From NCBI GenBank assembly GCA_963799245.1, contig CAWCWN010000003.1, forward strand, positions 2,748,936 to 2,812,935: 64,000 nucleotides of DNA. Reading direction: 5' to 3'. Both the position numbers and the translations under genes were made by a program. Source of the DNA: CAWCWN01 sp963799245 (GTDB lineage Bacteria; Chloroflexota; Ktedonobacteria; Ktedonobacterales; Ktedonobacteraceae). Under the pieces are notes generated by a model. It ran no database searches. It was not told the DNA's origin and saw only the letters and a list, made by a program, of their open reading frames with translations. Shown here piece after piece: positions 17,136-25,244 of this stretch. How positions within the stretch are numbered: the stretch's first letter is position 1; every line of letters begins with the position of its first letter.

Positions 17136-19008
17136 GGTTCTTACGCAACCCCGCTGATGCGAAAAGTGGTATGCTGAAAAGGTAGGGTATTTTCTCCTGC
17201 TCTCAACTTCTTGGCACGACCCCTTCGTTCTTTGTGATCAGCTCCCATTTTTGCGTCTTGGGACACCTCTCTCTTTTCGGGATGGTGCAGCACTCGAAAC
17301 CGGAGCAGATCGAACTTCGCGCGGCCATACATGCTGCGTTTGATCAGTTTGAGCCGGTTGACGTGCCCCTCTAACGGACCATTACTCCATGGCAACGTCA
17401 GTCCTGCAAGCACCGCGTCTTTGTCCTGTTGCACACCAGTGACAAACGACTCAAAGGCTTCGAGATGGCTGGCTTCCACTTCTTTGAGCCAGGCGTCAAG
17501 CTGTTCTCCTGTGCGCTCACGTACCATCTGGAGAAACTGTTTCACCAGTTGGTAGGCGGTCTCAGCTCGTGGAGTGGCCTGCCTCATCAGTCGGAGGTTC
17601 TCCTGCTCTCCTTCCTTCAAATCGTTGGGCTTGCGGAAAAAGAGCCAGGTGACCTGTTTCACTGAGAGTGTCAAGAGCGGGTTGGGCTGAGTTGGGGAAG
17701 CTTTCTGTCCCCTCGATGGTGCAGAACCGCGCTTCACGGAAGGAAGGGAAGATGGTTCCAACGTGGCTACATAGCGGTAGACTCCTCGCTGGGACCCTCT
17801 GTAGCCTTTTGCTCTCAGTTCTCTGAGCAGTTGTAATCTGTTGTGACATCCCTGGTTCCACCGCTCCGCGAGATAGGCTTTATAGGGATCGATGGGACTG
17901 GCTCGTTGCCATCGATGTGTGTAGTCCGGGACGCTTCCATGAGCGAGCCAATGCCGAACCGTCCGTTCTGCCATGCCCACCTGGGTGGCAATGTCCGCTG
18001 ACTTCATCCCCTGTTTTCGCAGTGCGATGATGTGTTCATAGCGTGCCAATCGCTCCGCCTGGCGAGCGAGTTGCGCTTGTTGAACCGCTCGCGTCTCGGA
18101 AGGTCGTCGCTCTTCGCGTCGTTGTGCCCCTTCTTCCTCTGGTGTGATTGCCGCTTGCTCGGCACGACGGATCTGCGCAAAACAGTGGGCAAGCACCACT
18201 GAGACACAGTCTGCAAGGTTCTTGGTCAGATGCCAACGGTCGCTTACTTGTCTGGCTTGTGGAGCGCCTTTCTTGATGGCTGAGGTATACTCAGATGAGC
18301 CATCACGGCTCACCATTTCGACATGTGGATGAGCCTGCAACCAGGCAGAGACGGTCTCGACCGAGCGGTCGGGAAGGAGATCAATGGGCAGACCGCGCTC
18401 CAGATCACAGATGAGGGTCCCATAGCGGAGCCGACGTTTCCATGCCCAATCATCCAGACCAACAATTCGCGACTTCGGAGGATCAGGCAGATGGTGTTGA
18501 CGAACGAGACGCAAGATGGTATCACGACTGCCGCTGATCCCTAGCTCGCTTCCTATGCGTGTCCCTGCCTGCCCTCCTGCTGCCAGTCCAAGCTGGCTGA
18601 GAGCTTTTTGTAGTCGGATGGTGCGTTGGGCATGAGGACGGCAAAGCTCTGGCAGCCGCTCAGCGAAGATCTTTTGCGCACAGGTGCTCTTTTTGCAGAA
18701 AAAGCGACGCACGTGAATGATGAGATGAACAGCACGCCCACTGGATGGAAGGTCATGGAGGGTTCGGCTATATCGGCTTTGCACCCGCTTGGAGATGGTC
18801 CCGCAATTCGGACATGAGGCGCTTGGGGACATTGCATGCAGGGTGAGAGTGATCTCATCAGCCACATGTACCTGCGAAATCTGCATGTCTTGGTCGAAAA
18901 GTTCTGGAAAAATGGTCATAGCGTTCTACTCGGATGGGGATATCTATGGAAAAAATGTTCGACTCTCTAGTATATCACATTTTTCATCAGCGGGGTTGCG
19001 TAAGAACC
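17136..19008 (-). mobile_element. ISL3-family insertion sequence, copy 2
   Basis: It has the same 25-bp terminal repeats and the same 1873-bp length as copy 1, in the opposite orientation. It sits 24 bp outside the right end of the Tn7-like transposon, in flanking DNA. No target duplication is evident, so it may have exchanged ends with another copy. The two copies bracket the Tn7-like body as a potential composite or invertible segment. Confidence 0.9.
17141..18919 (-). CDS. ISL3 transposase, 592 aa (copy 2)
   Basis: The translated protein is identical over its full length to the transposase at 9972-11750, including the zinc-binding N-terminus, GLDDWAWKR, SRDGSSEY and NGPLEGHVNRLK motifs. 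The stop codon lies within the terminal repeat, as in copy 1. Confidence 0.93.
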   Translation of the reverse strand: MTIFPELFDQDMQISQVHVADEITLTLHAMSPSASCPNCGTISKRVQSRYSRTLHDLPSSGRAVHLIIHVRRFFCKKSTCAQKIFAERLPELCRPHAQRTIRLQKALSQLGLAAGGQAGTRIGSELGISGSRDTILRLVRQHHLPDPPKSRIVGLDDWAWKRRLRYGTLICDLERGLPIDLLPDRSVETVSAWLQAHPHVEMVSRDGSSEYTSAIKKGAPQARQVSDRWHLTKNLADCVSVVLAHCFAQIRRAEQAAITPEEEGAQRREERRPSETRAVQQAQLARQAERLARYEHIIALRKQGMKSADIATQVGMAERTVRHWLAHGSVPDYTHRWQRASPIDPYKAYLAERWNQGCHNRLQLLRELRAKGYRGSQRGVYRYVATLEPSSLPSVKRGSAPSRGQKASPTQPNPLLTLSVKQVTWLFFRKPNDLKEGEQENLRLMRQATPRAETAYQLVKQFLQMVRERTGEQLDAWLKEVEASHLEAFESFVTGVQQDKDAVLAGLTLPWSNGPLEGHVNRLKLIKRSMYGRAKFDLLRFRVLHHPEKREVSQDAKMGADHKERRGRAKKLRAGENTLPFQHTTFRISGVA

Positions 19009-19388
19009 AAACTTTCTGGCAAAGGGCAGGCGTGCACGTGAGCTGTGCACGAGGAGGTGAAAATGGACCGATGCCGAGCGGTTGCACGATGTTCCTGGCG
19101 ATCAGCAGGGAAAGGAAGGCTTGACTCAGATACGCAACGTTCGCGCGAGTCGTGCCTGAGGACGGACCGAAGAACTCGTTGCGGCAGAGCACAGCGCCCC
19201 ATGGTTTAAGAACAAACAACGTTGTGAACCCATAAGATGGTTCATACGCAGCCTCGCCGATGCAGAAGGTGATCTGCTGGTGAGCATGACACAACCAGAT
19301 CAATCTTATTTATGAGGAGAGGAACTTCGAAGTGTGGGTATCCCCTCCTTGAAGTTCCTCAACGCTGCGGTGTTGACTCCGGAACCTC
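19009..19388. other. 380-bp stretch without a gene
   Basis: I see no gene here. It contains a GTGCACGTGAGCTGTGCAC inverted repeat near 19033-19052 and, from 19239, an ISL3-type terminal sequence (GGTTCATACGCAGCCTCGCC). The latter is the left end of the remnant described at 19239-21879. Confidence 0.6.
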
Positions 19389-19895
19389 TTACGCGAACGG
19401 TTGGTTCCACCGTTCACGGTGAGCGACTTCACACAACGGCTTCCGCTTCTTCTGGCCCTTGCCCAGAGCTGCGACTGGGTAGCCAAAAGGAAGGATCGCC
19501 AGGAGCTCGATCTCCTGGGGAATACCCAGCACGGAATTAATCTGTGTGAGATTCTCGAAGCCGACCCAGTTTGAGCCGATGCCTTGTGCCCACGCGGTCA
19601 GGATCATGGATTGAATGGCCCGACTCGCATCGGAGACCGCAAAGGGGCTGTGCTCCATGCCAACCACAATCGCCAGGGGGGCCTGCGCGATATAGGGACC
19701 TGACTGGACGAGTGCGCCAAGCTGGCGCAGCGTCTCCTTGTCCTCGACGATGATGAAATGCCAGGGTTGCCTGTTCCCAGCACTGGCAGTCACGTGTCCC
19801 GCTTCGACGAAGTGATGGACCAGTGATTCAGGAACCGGCTTCTCTTGAAAGTGGCGCACTGCTAGGACCGTGCGAACCGCATCAAAGACCTCCAT
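19389..19895 (-). CDS. Nitroreductase-family FMN oxidoreductase, 168 aa
   Basis: Nitroreductase-fold enzymes bind FMN as dimers and reduce nitro, quinone or other substrates with NAD(P)H. Motifs are in the normal order: VRHFQEKPVPESLV (FMN phosphate Arg region), AGNRQPWHFIIVED (near residue 40), QSMILTAWAQGIGSNWVGF (mid-protein helix and flavin contact) and ILPFGYPV near the C-terminus. The length is at the short end of the family (170-200 aa) but nothing appears missing. The substrate cannot be inferred. It lies alone, divergent from the IS110 remnant, between ISL3-type ends. Confidence 0.88.
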   Translation of the reverse strand: MEVFDAVRTVLAVRHFQEKPVPESLVHHFVEAGHVTASAGNRQPWHFIIVEDKETLRQLGALVQSGPYIAQAPLAIVVGMEHSPFAVSDASRAIQSMILTAWAQGIGSNWVGFENLTQINSVLGIPQEIELLAILPFGYPVAALGKGQKKRKPLCEVAHRERWNQPFA

Positions 19896-20296
19896 GATGG
19901 ACCTCTCTTTCTCCGTCTCAATGTCGCATCGCTGCTCCTCTGGAAATCAGTCATCGGCTCATATAATAGTTTGAGTGTAGTCCTTACGAGAGGTAATCCC
20001 TCTGGGGGATATACTGGTGAAAGGAGTGGGAGAGCCGAAGTTTTGGCTTGTGGCCTGTCGAAAAACAGTGACCTCCTGGAAGAGACGGCTCCCCGTCCTA
20101 CCAGGGCATCAAGGGTCGATAAGGCTTGTTGCAACAGCTAGCGGCTCTAGCAAGAGCCGCCAGGCGAGATTGCCTATCCAGCATGAGCTGACGTTCGCCC
20201 TGGTGGTCGGGTTTCTCGCTCGCTGATCCCAGTGCAAGAGACGCACGGAGAAGAAAATGGACAGGGATCGGAAAAGTGAGCGAAAGCAGGTGTACG
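19896..20296. other. 401-bp non-coding stretch between the nitroreductase and IS110 genes
   Basis: No gene recognised. The nitroreductase promoter should lie near its right-facing start. A GCGGCTC...GAGCCGC hairpin occurs at 20142-20160. IS110-type elements can encode their bridge RNA in the non-coding end upstream of the recombinase, so the part next to 20297 is the place to look for one. Confidence 0.5.
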
Positions 20297-21546
20297 ATGA
20301 GTATGACTCCATCCGCTTCCTCGGAGGAAGCAACGATCAAATATGTGTGTGGGATTGATATCGGAAGCCAATCCTGTGCGGGCTGCATTTGTCGGCCTGA
20401 CAAAAGCATGGTGGTCAAGTCGATCACCTTTACCAATGCCAGAGAGGGCTGGCAGATCTGGGAAGAGAAACTGCGCCGGTTGGATGTTCCTCCTAACCAG
20501 ATCCTCATTGGGATGGAGGCGACCTCATGCTACCATGAAAATCTCTACCACGAATTGGAGCAGCGCGGTTATGTCCTGCGTCTGTTGCATCCTAGGCAAA
20601 CCCATCATTTTCACGAGCGTCAGGGCTTGCGTGCGAAGACCGATCGGCTCGACGCGCGGACCATCGCCAGGGTGTTGTTGAGTGGGGAGGCGCGAGCTGG
20701 GCTATGTCCCCAGCGAACAGGTGGTCACGTATCGGGAACTGGTCCGCTTGCATACGCACTTGAGCGATGAGGCGGCAGCGTATCAAAACGAGATCCAGGC
20801 CCTGGTGGTGGTGCTCTTCCCCGAGTTCACCCGGATCTTTGCTGATCCCTGCGGGCAGACTGCCCTCAGCGTGCTCAAAGCTTTTCCCAGCGCCCAGGCC
20901 CTGGCCGAGGCAGGTGTTGAGCCCCTCTTCCAACTGCTCCGGGCACAGAAGCCAGCGCATTATGGCCGTCCGACCGCCCAGAAGCTGGTGGCTGTCGCCA
21001 AAGAGAGTGCAAGTAGTGGGCGAGCCATCGCCGGACGCTCGCTCAGTCTGCGCATTCTCTGCGATCAGTTGGAGCATACCCAAGCAAATCTCGCACGTTT
21101 GGATGCCGAGATTGAGCAACTCCTCACGAGTGATCCAGGAGTCAAAGGGTTGCAACAGATACCTGGATTTGGCCCCAAGACCGTAGCCGTGCTCCGCGCT
21201 GAATTGGGAGATGTGCAGCGTTTTGCGCGCACCGATGAGGTGATTGCCTATGGCGGCATGGATATCGAGATCAAAGAGAGCGGCCTGTGGAAAGGCAAAG
21301 CCAAGCTGTCCAAACGGGGCAGTGGATTGGTACGACGGATGCTTTCTATGGCGGCTCTGCGCAGTATTTCTTTGGAAGGCTCGGCTGATTGCGGGCCTAC
21401 TATCAGCGCCTGGTGGCGCGCGGTCTCAAGAAGGGGTCAGCTCTCACGGCCGTCATGCGCAAAATGCTGGCAGTGGCTGCTCATTTACTGAGCCATGAGG
21501 AGGAGGAGTATGATCCCCACAAGGTCTGTGGGAGCGGTACCGGCTA
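20297..21546 (+). pseudogene. IS110-family transposase, frameshifted
   Basis: IS110 recombinases have an N-terminal DEDD (RuvC-like) domain and a C-terminal Transposase_20 domain with a catalytic serine. Visible: VCGIDIGSQS (first Asp), LIGMEATSCYHENLY (Glu) and GLRAKTDRLDARTIARVL (Asp pair). A frameshift near 20700 follows; then DPGVKGLQQIPGFGPKTVAVLRAELG, FARTDEVIAYGGMD, and KLSKRGSGLVRRMLSMAALRS with the serine region. A second frameshift near 21390 moves to a frame ending VAAHLLSHEEEEYDPHK, with the stop at 21544-21546 inside the large palindrome. Two frameshifts make it inactive. Confidence 0.82.
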
Positions 21547-21580
21547 GTTGGCCGGCCAACTAGCCGGTACCGCTCCCACA
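21527..21580. repeat. 54-bp perfect palindrome
   Basis: The halves 21527-21553 and 21554-21580 are exact reverse complements with no loop, starting TGTGGGAGCGGTACCGGCTA. ATCCCC (21513-21518) and GGGGAT (21583-21588) add a further outer pairing. It overlaps the last codons and stop of the IS110 ORF. It may be a terminator-like structure, the end of IS110, or a recombination product. Confidence 0.9.
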
Positions 21581-22212
21581 CCGGGGATTTGCTTACTGAA
21601 CGCTTCAAGACGTTGCTCTGAAACGCACAAGGGGGTGATCTTTTTCCTTCGTTCCGAGGGCATTCTCGCCCTCCTTGTTCAGGGCTTGACAAATCCTATG
21701 GCTTCTCTCCCGCTCCCTCATCTCCACGTCACCGCATCGATGCGGCAAGCGCTCTTGAAAGCCTCCAACGATATCGCTCCCAGGTACTGGATACAGCGGT
21801 GTTTGGGAGAACTCGACGATGTTGATCCACTATGGCTTTAGCATATCACCTTTTGCATCAGCAAGGCTGCGTATGAACCATAAATTGCTTCAAATCGCAA
21901 TTACGCTGATTACCCACGGGATGCGTAACGAGATCTACTTCTCAAGCGAGGTGGCACTGGACCGCCCTCATTGCATCTAGAGGTAATATATACATTGGTG
22001 ATACCAGGGACGACAGAGCAATATTGTGAGATGCTGCCATTCTTTTCTCGCCCCTGGCTTTCTCAAAATGAAGGCTGACTGCTTCCTATTTCCCGCGGAT
22101 AGTGTTACCAGCAGCTTCCGCTTCTGCAGAGAATAAAAAGCAGAGAATTGGTTGTTCTAACCCTATTAGGAGCAAGTAGCCAATAAAGGCTCATACAACG
22201 TCGAAATGATGA
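21581..22212. other. 632-bp stretch with IS ends and no gene
   Basis: No gene recognised. It contains the right ISL3-type end (to 21879) and, from 21913, CCCACGGGATGCGTAACGAG, which matches the ends of the large IS at 48681 and 53110. The remaining sequence up to the epoxide hydrolase start is AT-richer and could hold its promoter. Confidence 0.6.
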
Positions 22213-23379
22213 ATGCTCGCAGAAATGGAGGAGCATCGTATGGTTTGCGATCCCTTTACAATTCATGTGGCTGAAGATGTCCTGATCGATCTCAGGCAGA
22301 GATTAGCCAGGACACGCTGGCCTGATGAACTTCCTGACGCAGGTTGGGACTATGGAACTAACCTCACGTATTTGCAACAACTGGTCAGCTACTGGCACGA
22401 TAGCTATGATTGGCGCGCCCAGGAACGCTTGCTCAATACCTTCCCTCAGTTTACAACGGAGATTGACGGTATCCGGTTGCACTTTCTTCATGCGAAGGGG
22501 AAAGGAACATACCCACTTCCACTCATCATCTCGCACGGCTGGCCTGGTTCCTTCTTCGAGATGTATAAGATCATTGGCCCTCTCACTGATCCCGCCGGGT
22601 ATGGTGGAGATCCCGCCGATGCCTTTGACGTCATTGTGCCTTCACTTCCTGGCTATGGCTTTTCAGGCCCGACGAACGCGCGTGGTGTCACGGTGGCACG
22701 GATTGCAGAGGTCTTTGCCTCATTGATGCAAGCACTGGGCTATGAGCGCTTTGCTGCACAGGGGGGTGACTGGGGAAGCGCCATCAGCTCAACTTTAGGG
22801 AGATCCTACCCCGACAAGATCGTCGGCATTCACCTGAATTTTCTGTTGTTGCGCTCAAACTTTGCCCAGCCAGGATGCCACAAACGATGAAGAAAGGCGC
22901 TGGCGTGAACGGCTGGCGCGATTTAATGCCGAAGGGTCCGGCTAAGCCGCATTCAAGGAACATGTCCCCAGACGCTTGCGTATGGCTTGAATGATGCACC
23001 TGTGGGACTGGCGGGCTGGATCATTGAGAAGTTTCGTGCCTGGAGCGATTGCCGCGGTGACATTGAGAGCGTCTTCACGAAAGATGAACTGCTCACCAAT
23101 GTCATGATCTATTGGGTCACGCAGACCATCAACTCATCGACTCGTCTTTACTACGAGGCTTTTCACCAGCGTGAAACATTGCCTGGGCGGGTTGAGGTTC
23201 CGACAGGCGTGGCAGTTTTCCCGGAAGAAATCGCTGTTGCACCACGTTCGCTTGCTCAACAGCACTACAATATCCAACGTTGGACACAGATGAAAGCGGG
23301 AGGGCATTTCGCGGCACTGGAACAGCCACAGGCATTGGTCGAGGACATACGTGCCTTCTTCCGCCCACTGAGAAACTAA
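22213..23379 (+). pseudogene. Epoxide hydrolase (EHN / alpha-beta hydrolase), frameshifted
   Basis: Epoxide hydrolases open epoxides through an Asp nucleophile. The N-terminal EHN domain (IDLRQRLARTRWPDEL...YLQQLVSYWHDSYDWR) is followed by the hydrolase fold: oxyanion-hole motif SHGWPGSF, PSLPGYGFSGP, and the nucleophile elbow AQGGDWGSAISS. The first frame fails near 22860. An intermediate frame (SQDATNDEERRWRERLARF) meets a TAA at 22943, and the C-terminal part continues from about 22960 in a third frame with LNDAPVGLAGWIIEKFRAWSD and the catalytic-His region MKAGGHFAALEQP. Two frameshifts and a nonsense codon indicate a dead gene. The intact family length is about 385 aa, as here when joined. 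IS-type ends lie on both sides. Confidence 0.85.
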
Positions 23380-23807
23380 ACGATGCGCCAGCGATATCGC
23401 TCTGTTGCTCCATGTGTCACCAATGGATGTATGAGCCCATCTATGGTTTCTGCACCGGAGCGGAACTTCTACCACAGCACATCACCAGCAAGCGGGCTAT
23501 ATGACCGAGATTGCTTGTGCAGCCGCTCCACACTACTATAGCTTGCTTGCTGTAATTTCGTTGCGCATCCCGTGGGCTGCAAATTGATGACGCTGATTAC
23601 AGTGATGAGACTGATTACAGTGATTACACCAATGACCACTGGCAGAGATGCTTCACCTCTGAGCAGCTATCTTTGTTGCAGCTAACTAATCATATATCCT
23701 TGATACTCAATACCATATCACTCATACCAAAATCTCCTTGTTTCTTTCCTGCCCACATCTCAAGCGGTACAATACGAGCAAATAATGAGCCAGCGAGTTG
23801 GGAAGCG
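23380..23807. other. 428-bp stretch before dinB with an IS-type end and short direct repeats
   Basis: No gene recognised. The inverse of CCCACGGGATGCGCAACGA ends at 23576, matching the ends of the IS copies at 48681 and 53110 and facing the similar end at 21913. CTGATTACAGTGAT is repeated at 23593-23606 and 23611-23624. The 150 bp before dinB are AT-rich and may hold its promoter; no LexA-type operator was identified. Confidence 0.55.
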
Positions 23808-24935
23808 ATGAATACAATGCATGAGCCGCGCTACATCCTGCATATCGATTTGGACGCCTTCTACGCCAGTATCGAACAGCGGGACCATCCAGGCCTGCGA
23901 GGAAAGCCGGTCATCGTGGGAGGGTCACCCGAGAGGCGCGGCGTGGTCTCGACCGCATCCTATGAGGCGCGCCGTTTCGGGGTGCATTCCGCGATGCCCT
24001 GCCGCACAGCGCAGCGGCTCTGCCCAGAGGCCATCTTCCTGCCTCCTCGCTTTGAGGTGTATCGAGCCGTTTCACAGCAGATTATGGCCATTTTCCGCGC
24101 GTGTACGGAGCTGGTTGAGCCGCTCAGCCTTGATGAAGCTTTCCTCGATGTGACTGCCGCTGTTCAGGACCTTGATGAAGCAGCGCAGCTTGCGCGTCAG
24201 ATCAAGCAGCAGATCCGAGCGACCACAGACCTGACAGCCTCGGCTGGCGTCTCGTTCGCCAAATTCCTGGCGAAGCTCGCATCAGATGCCCACAAACCGG
24301 ATGGCCTTACGATGATCTCCCCGGCACAGGCCCCAGCCTTTCTTGATGCGCTGCCGATCGACAACTTCTTTGGTGTCGGCAAGGTGACCGCGGCAAAGCT
24401 CAGGGAGTTGGGGATAGAAAACGGAGCCGATCTCAAGCGCTTGAGCGAAGAGCATCTGCGGGTCCTGCTTGGGAAACACGGGAGCCAGCTCTATCGCTTT
24501 GTGCGTGGCGAGGATGAGCGGCCAGTCGAACCCACGCGAGAACGCAAGTCGGTCGGGAAGGAGGTCACCTTCGAGCGCGACCTTGTGGACCGCGATCGCA
24601 TGGAAGGTGTCCTGGAGCAGCTCGCCGGGCAGGTGGAACAGCGCCTGGTCGAACTGGACGTGCGAGGGAGAACCCTGACCCTCAAGGTCAGATGGAGCAA
24701 TTTCCAGCTCATCACGCGGAGTATCAGCCGCGCGCAAGGGTTTCAGGACGCACAGGCGATGATGCCTGTTCTCCGCACGCTGCTGGCCCAGCTAGACGGT
24801 GGGAACAGGCCTGTGCGCCTGCTGGGCGTCGCGATATCCAACCTGCTGTCCAGCAAAGAGGCGCAGCGAATAGAGCAGATGACTGCACGTACCCTGTGGG
24901 ACACAGCGGACATCTGGCCTCTGGGGAATTGGTAA
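23808..24935 (+). CDS. dinB: DNA polymerase IV (Y-family), 375 aa
   Basis: A translesion polymerase acting on damaged or stalled forks. Motifs in order: ILHIDLDAFYASIEQRD (metal-binding Asp and steric gate), PVIVGGSPERRGVVSTASYEARRFGVHSAM split by the usual loop, PLSLDEAFLDVT (catalytic Asp-Glu), SAGVSFAKFLAKLASDAHKPDG, FFGVGKVTAAKLRELGI (helix-hairpin-helix of the thumb), and a C-terminal little-finger domain. No beta-clamp-binding tail was obvious. The start at 23808 is chosen because conserved sequence begins just after it; the open frame upstream is AT-rich non-coding DNA. The gene is intact, standing alone between the IS remnants and the defence island. Confidence 0.92.
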   Translation: MNTMHEPRYILHIDLDAFYASIEQRDHPGLRGKPVIVGGSPERRGVVSTASYEARRFGVHSAMPCRTAQRLCPEAIFLPPRFEVYRAVSQQIMAIFRACTELVEPLSLDEAFLDVTAAVQDLDEAAQLARQIKQQIRATTDLTASAGVSFAKFLAKLASDAHKPDGLTMISPAQAPAFLDALPIDNFFGVGKVTAAKLRELGIENGADLKRLSEEHLRVLLGKHGSQLYRFVRGEDERPVEPTRERKSVGKEVTFERDLVDRDRMEGVLEQLAGQVEQRLVELDVRGRTLTLKVRWSNFQLITRSISRAQGFQDAQAMMPVLRTLLAQLDGGNRPVRLLGVAISNLLSSKEAQRIEQMTARTLWDTADIWPLGNW

Positions 24936-25244
24936 CGGCAAAGAGTCTGTCAAGAAGGGTGTGTGAGTAGCTCGCTCATCATGAAGGAAAGCTCGTAGAA
25001 GTTACAATCTGGCGAAATGATAGTCTTAATAGTTATAAGACGAGAATAACTGTAGCATGGTTTTCTTTCATGGTGTATACTATGGCTACCATTTAAAAGC
25101 GAATGAATACAATTAATATATAAGTTATCGATAGATGCATTTTGTGCATGTGTTCTTATTTTCACACAAATAAAGACATAGCAGACAAGCTCACGATACG
25201 GATACGATTTCATCTCTTGATTGCTAGCAAGGAGGCTGCTACTT
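24936..25244. other. AT-rich leader and presumed promoter of the defence island
   Basis: This 309-bp stretch has no ORF of substance and is markedly more AT-rich than its surroundings. TATACT at about 25077 is a possible -10 hexamer; no convincing -35 was found. It also contains CATGG...CCATG-like inverted repeats near 25057-25075. AAGGAGG at 25229-25235 is the ribosome-binding site for drmD. Confidence 0.5.

Larger units (their letters stand above)
19239..21879. mobile_element. Segment bounded by diverged ISL3-type inverted ends, no ISL3 transposase
   Basis: GGTTCATACGCAGCCTCGCC at 19239 and the inverse of GGTTCATACGCAGCCTTGCT ending at 21879 are inverted copies over about 35 bp and resemble the ISL3 ends at 9883 and 11755. 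The 2641 bp between them hold a nitroreductase gene and a broken IS110 but no ISL3 transposase. Flanks ATAAGATG and ATAAATTG match at 6 of 8 positions, weak support for an old 8-bp duplication. This may be a non-autonomous element with a passenger gene, or an ISL3 whose interior was replaced. Confidence 0.55.

Noticed and set aside
25142..25244. Upstream extension of drmD
   Set aside because: The stretch is AT-rich leader with no conserved residues; GTG 25245 has a well-placed AAGGAGG.
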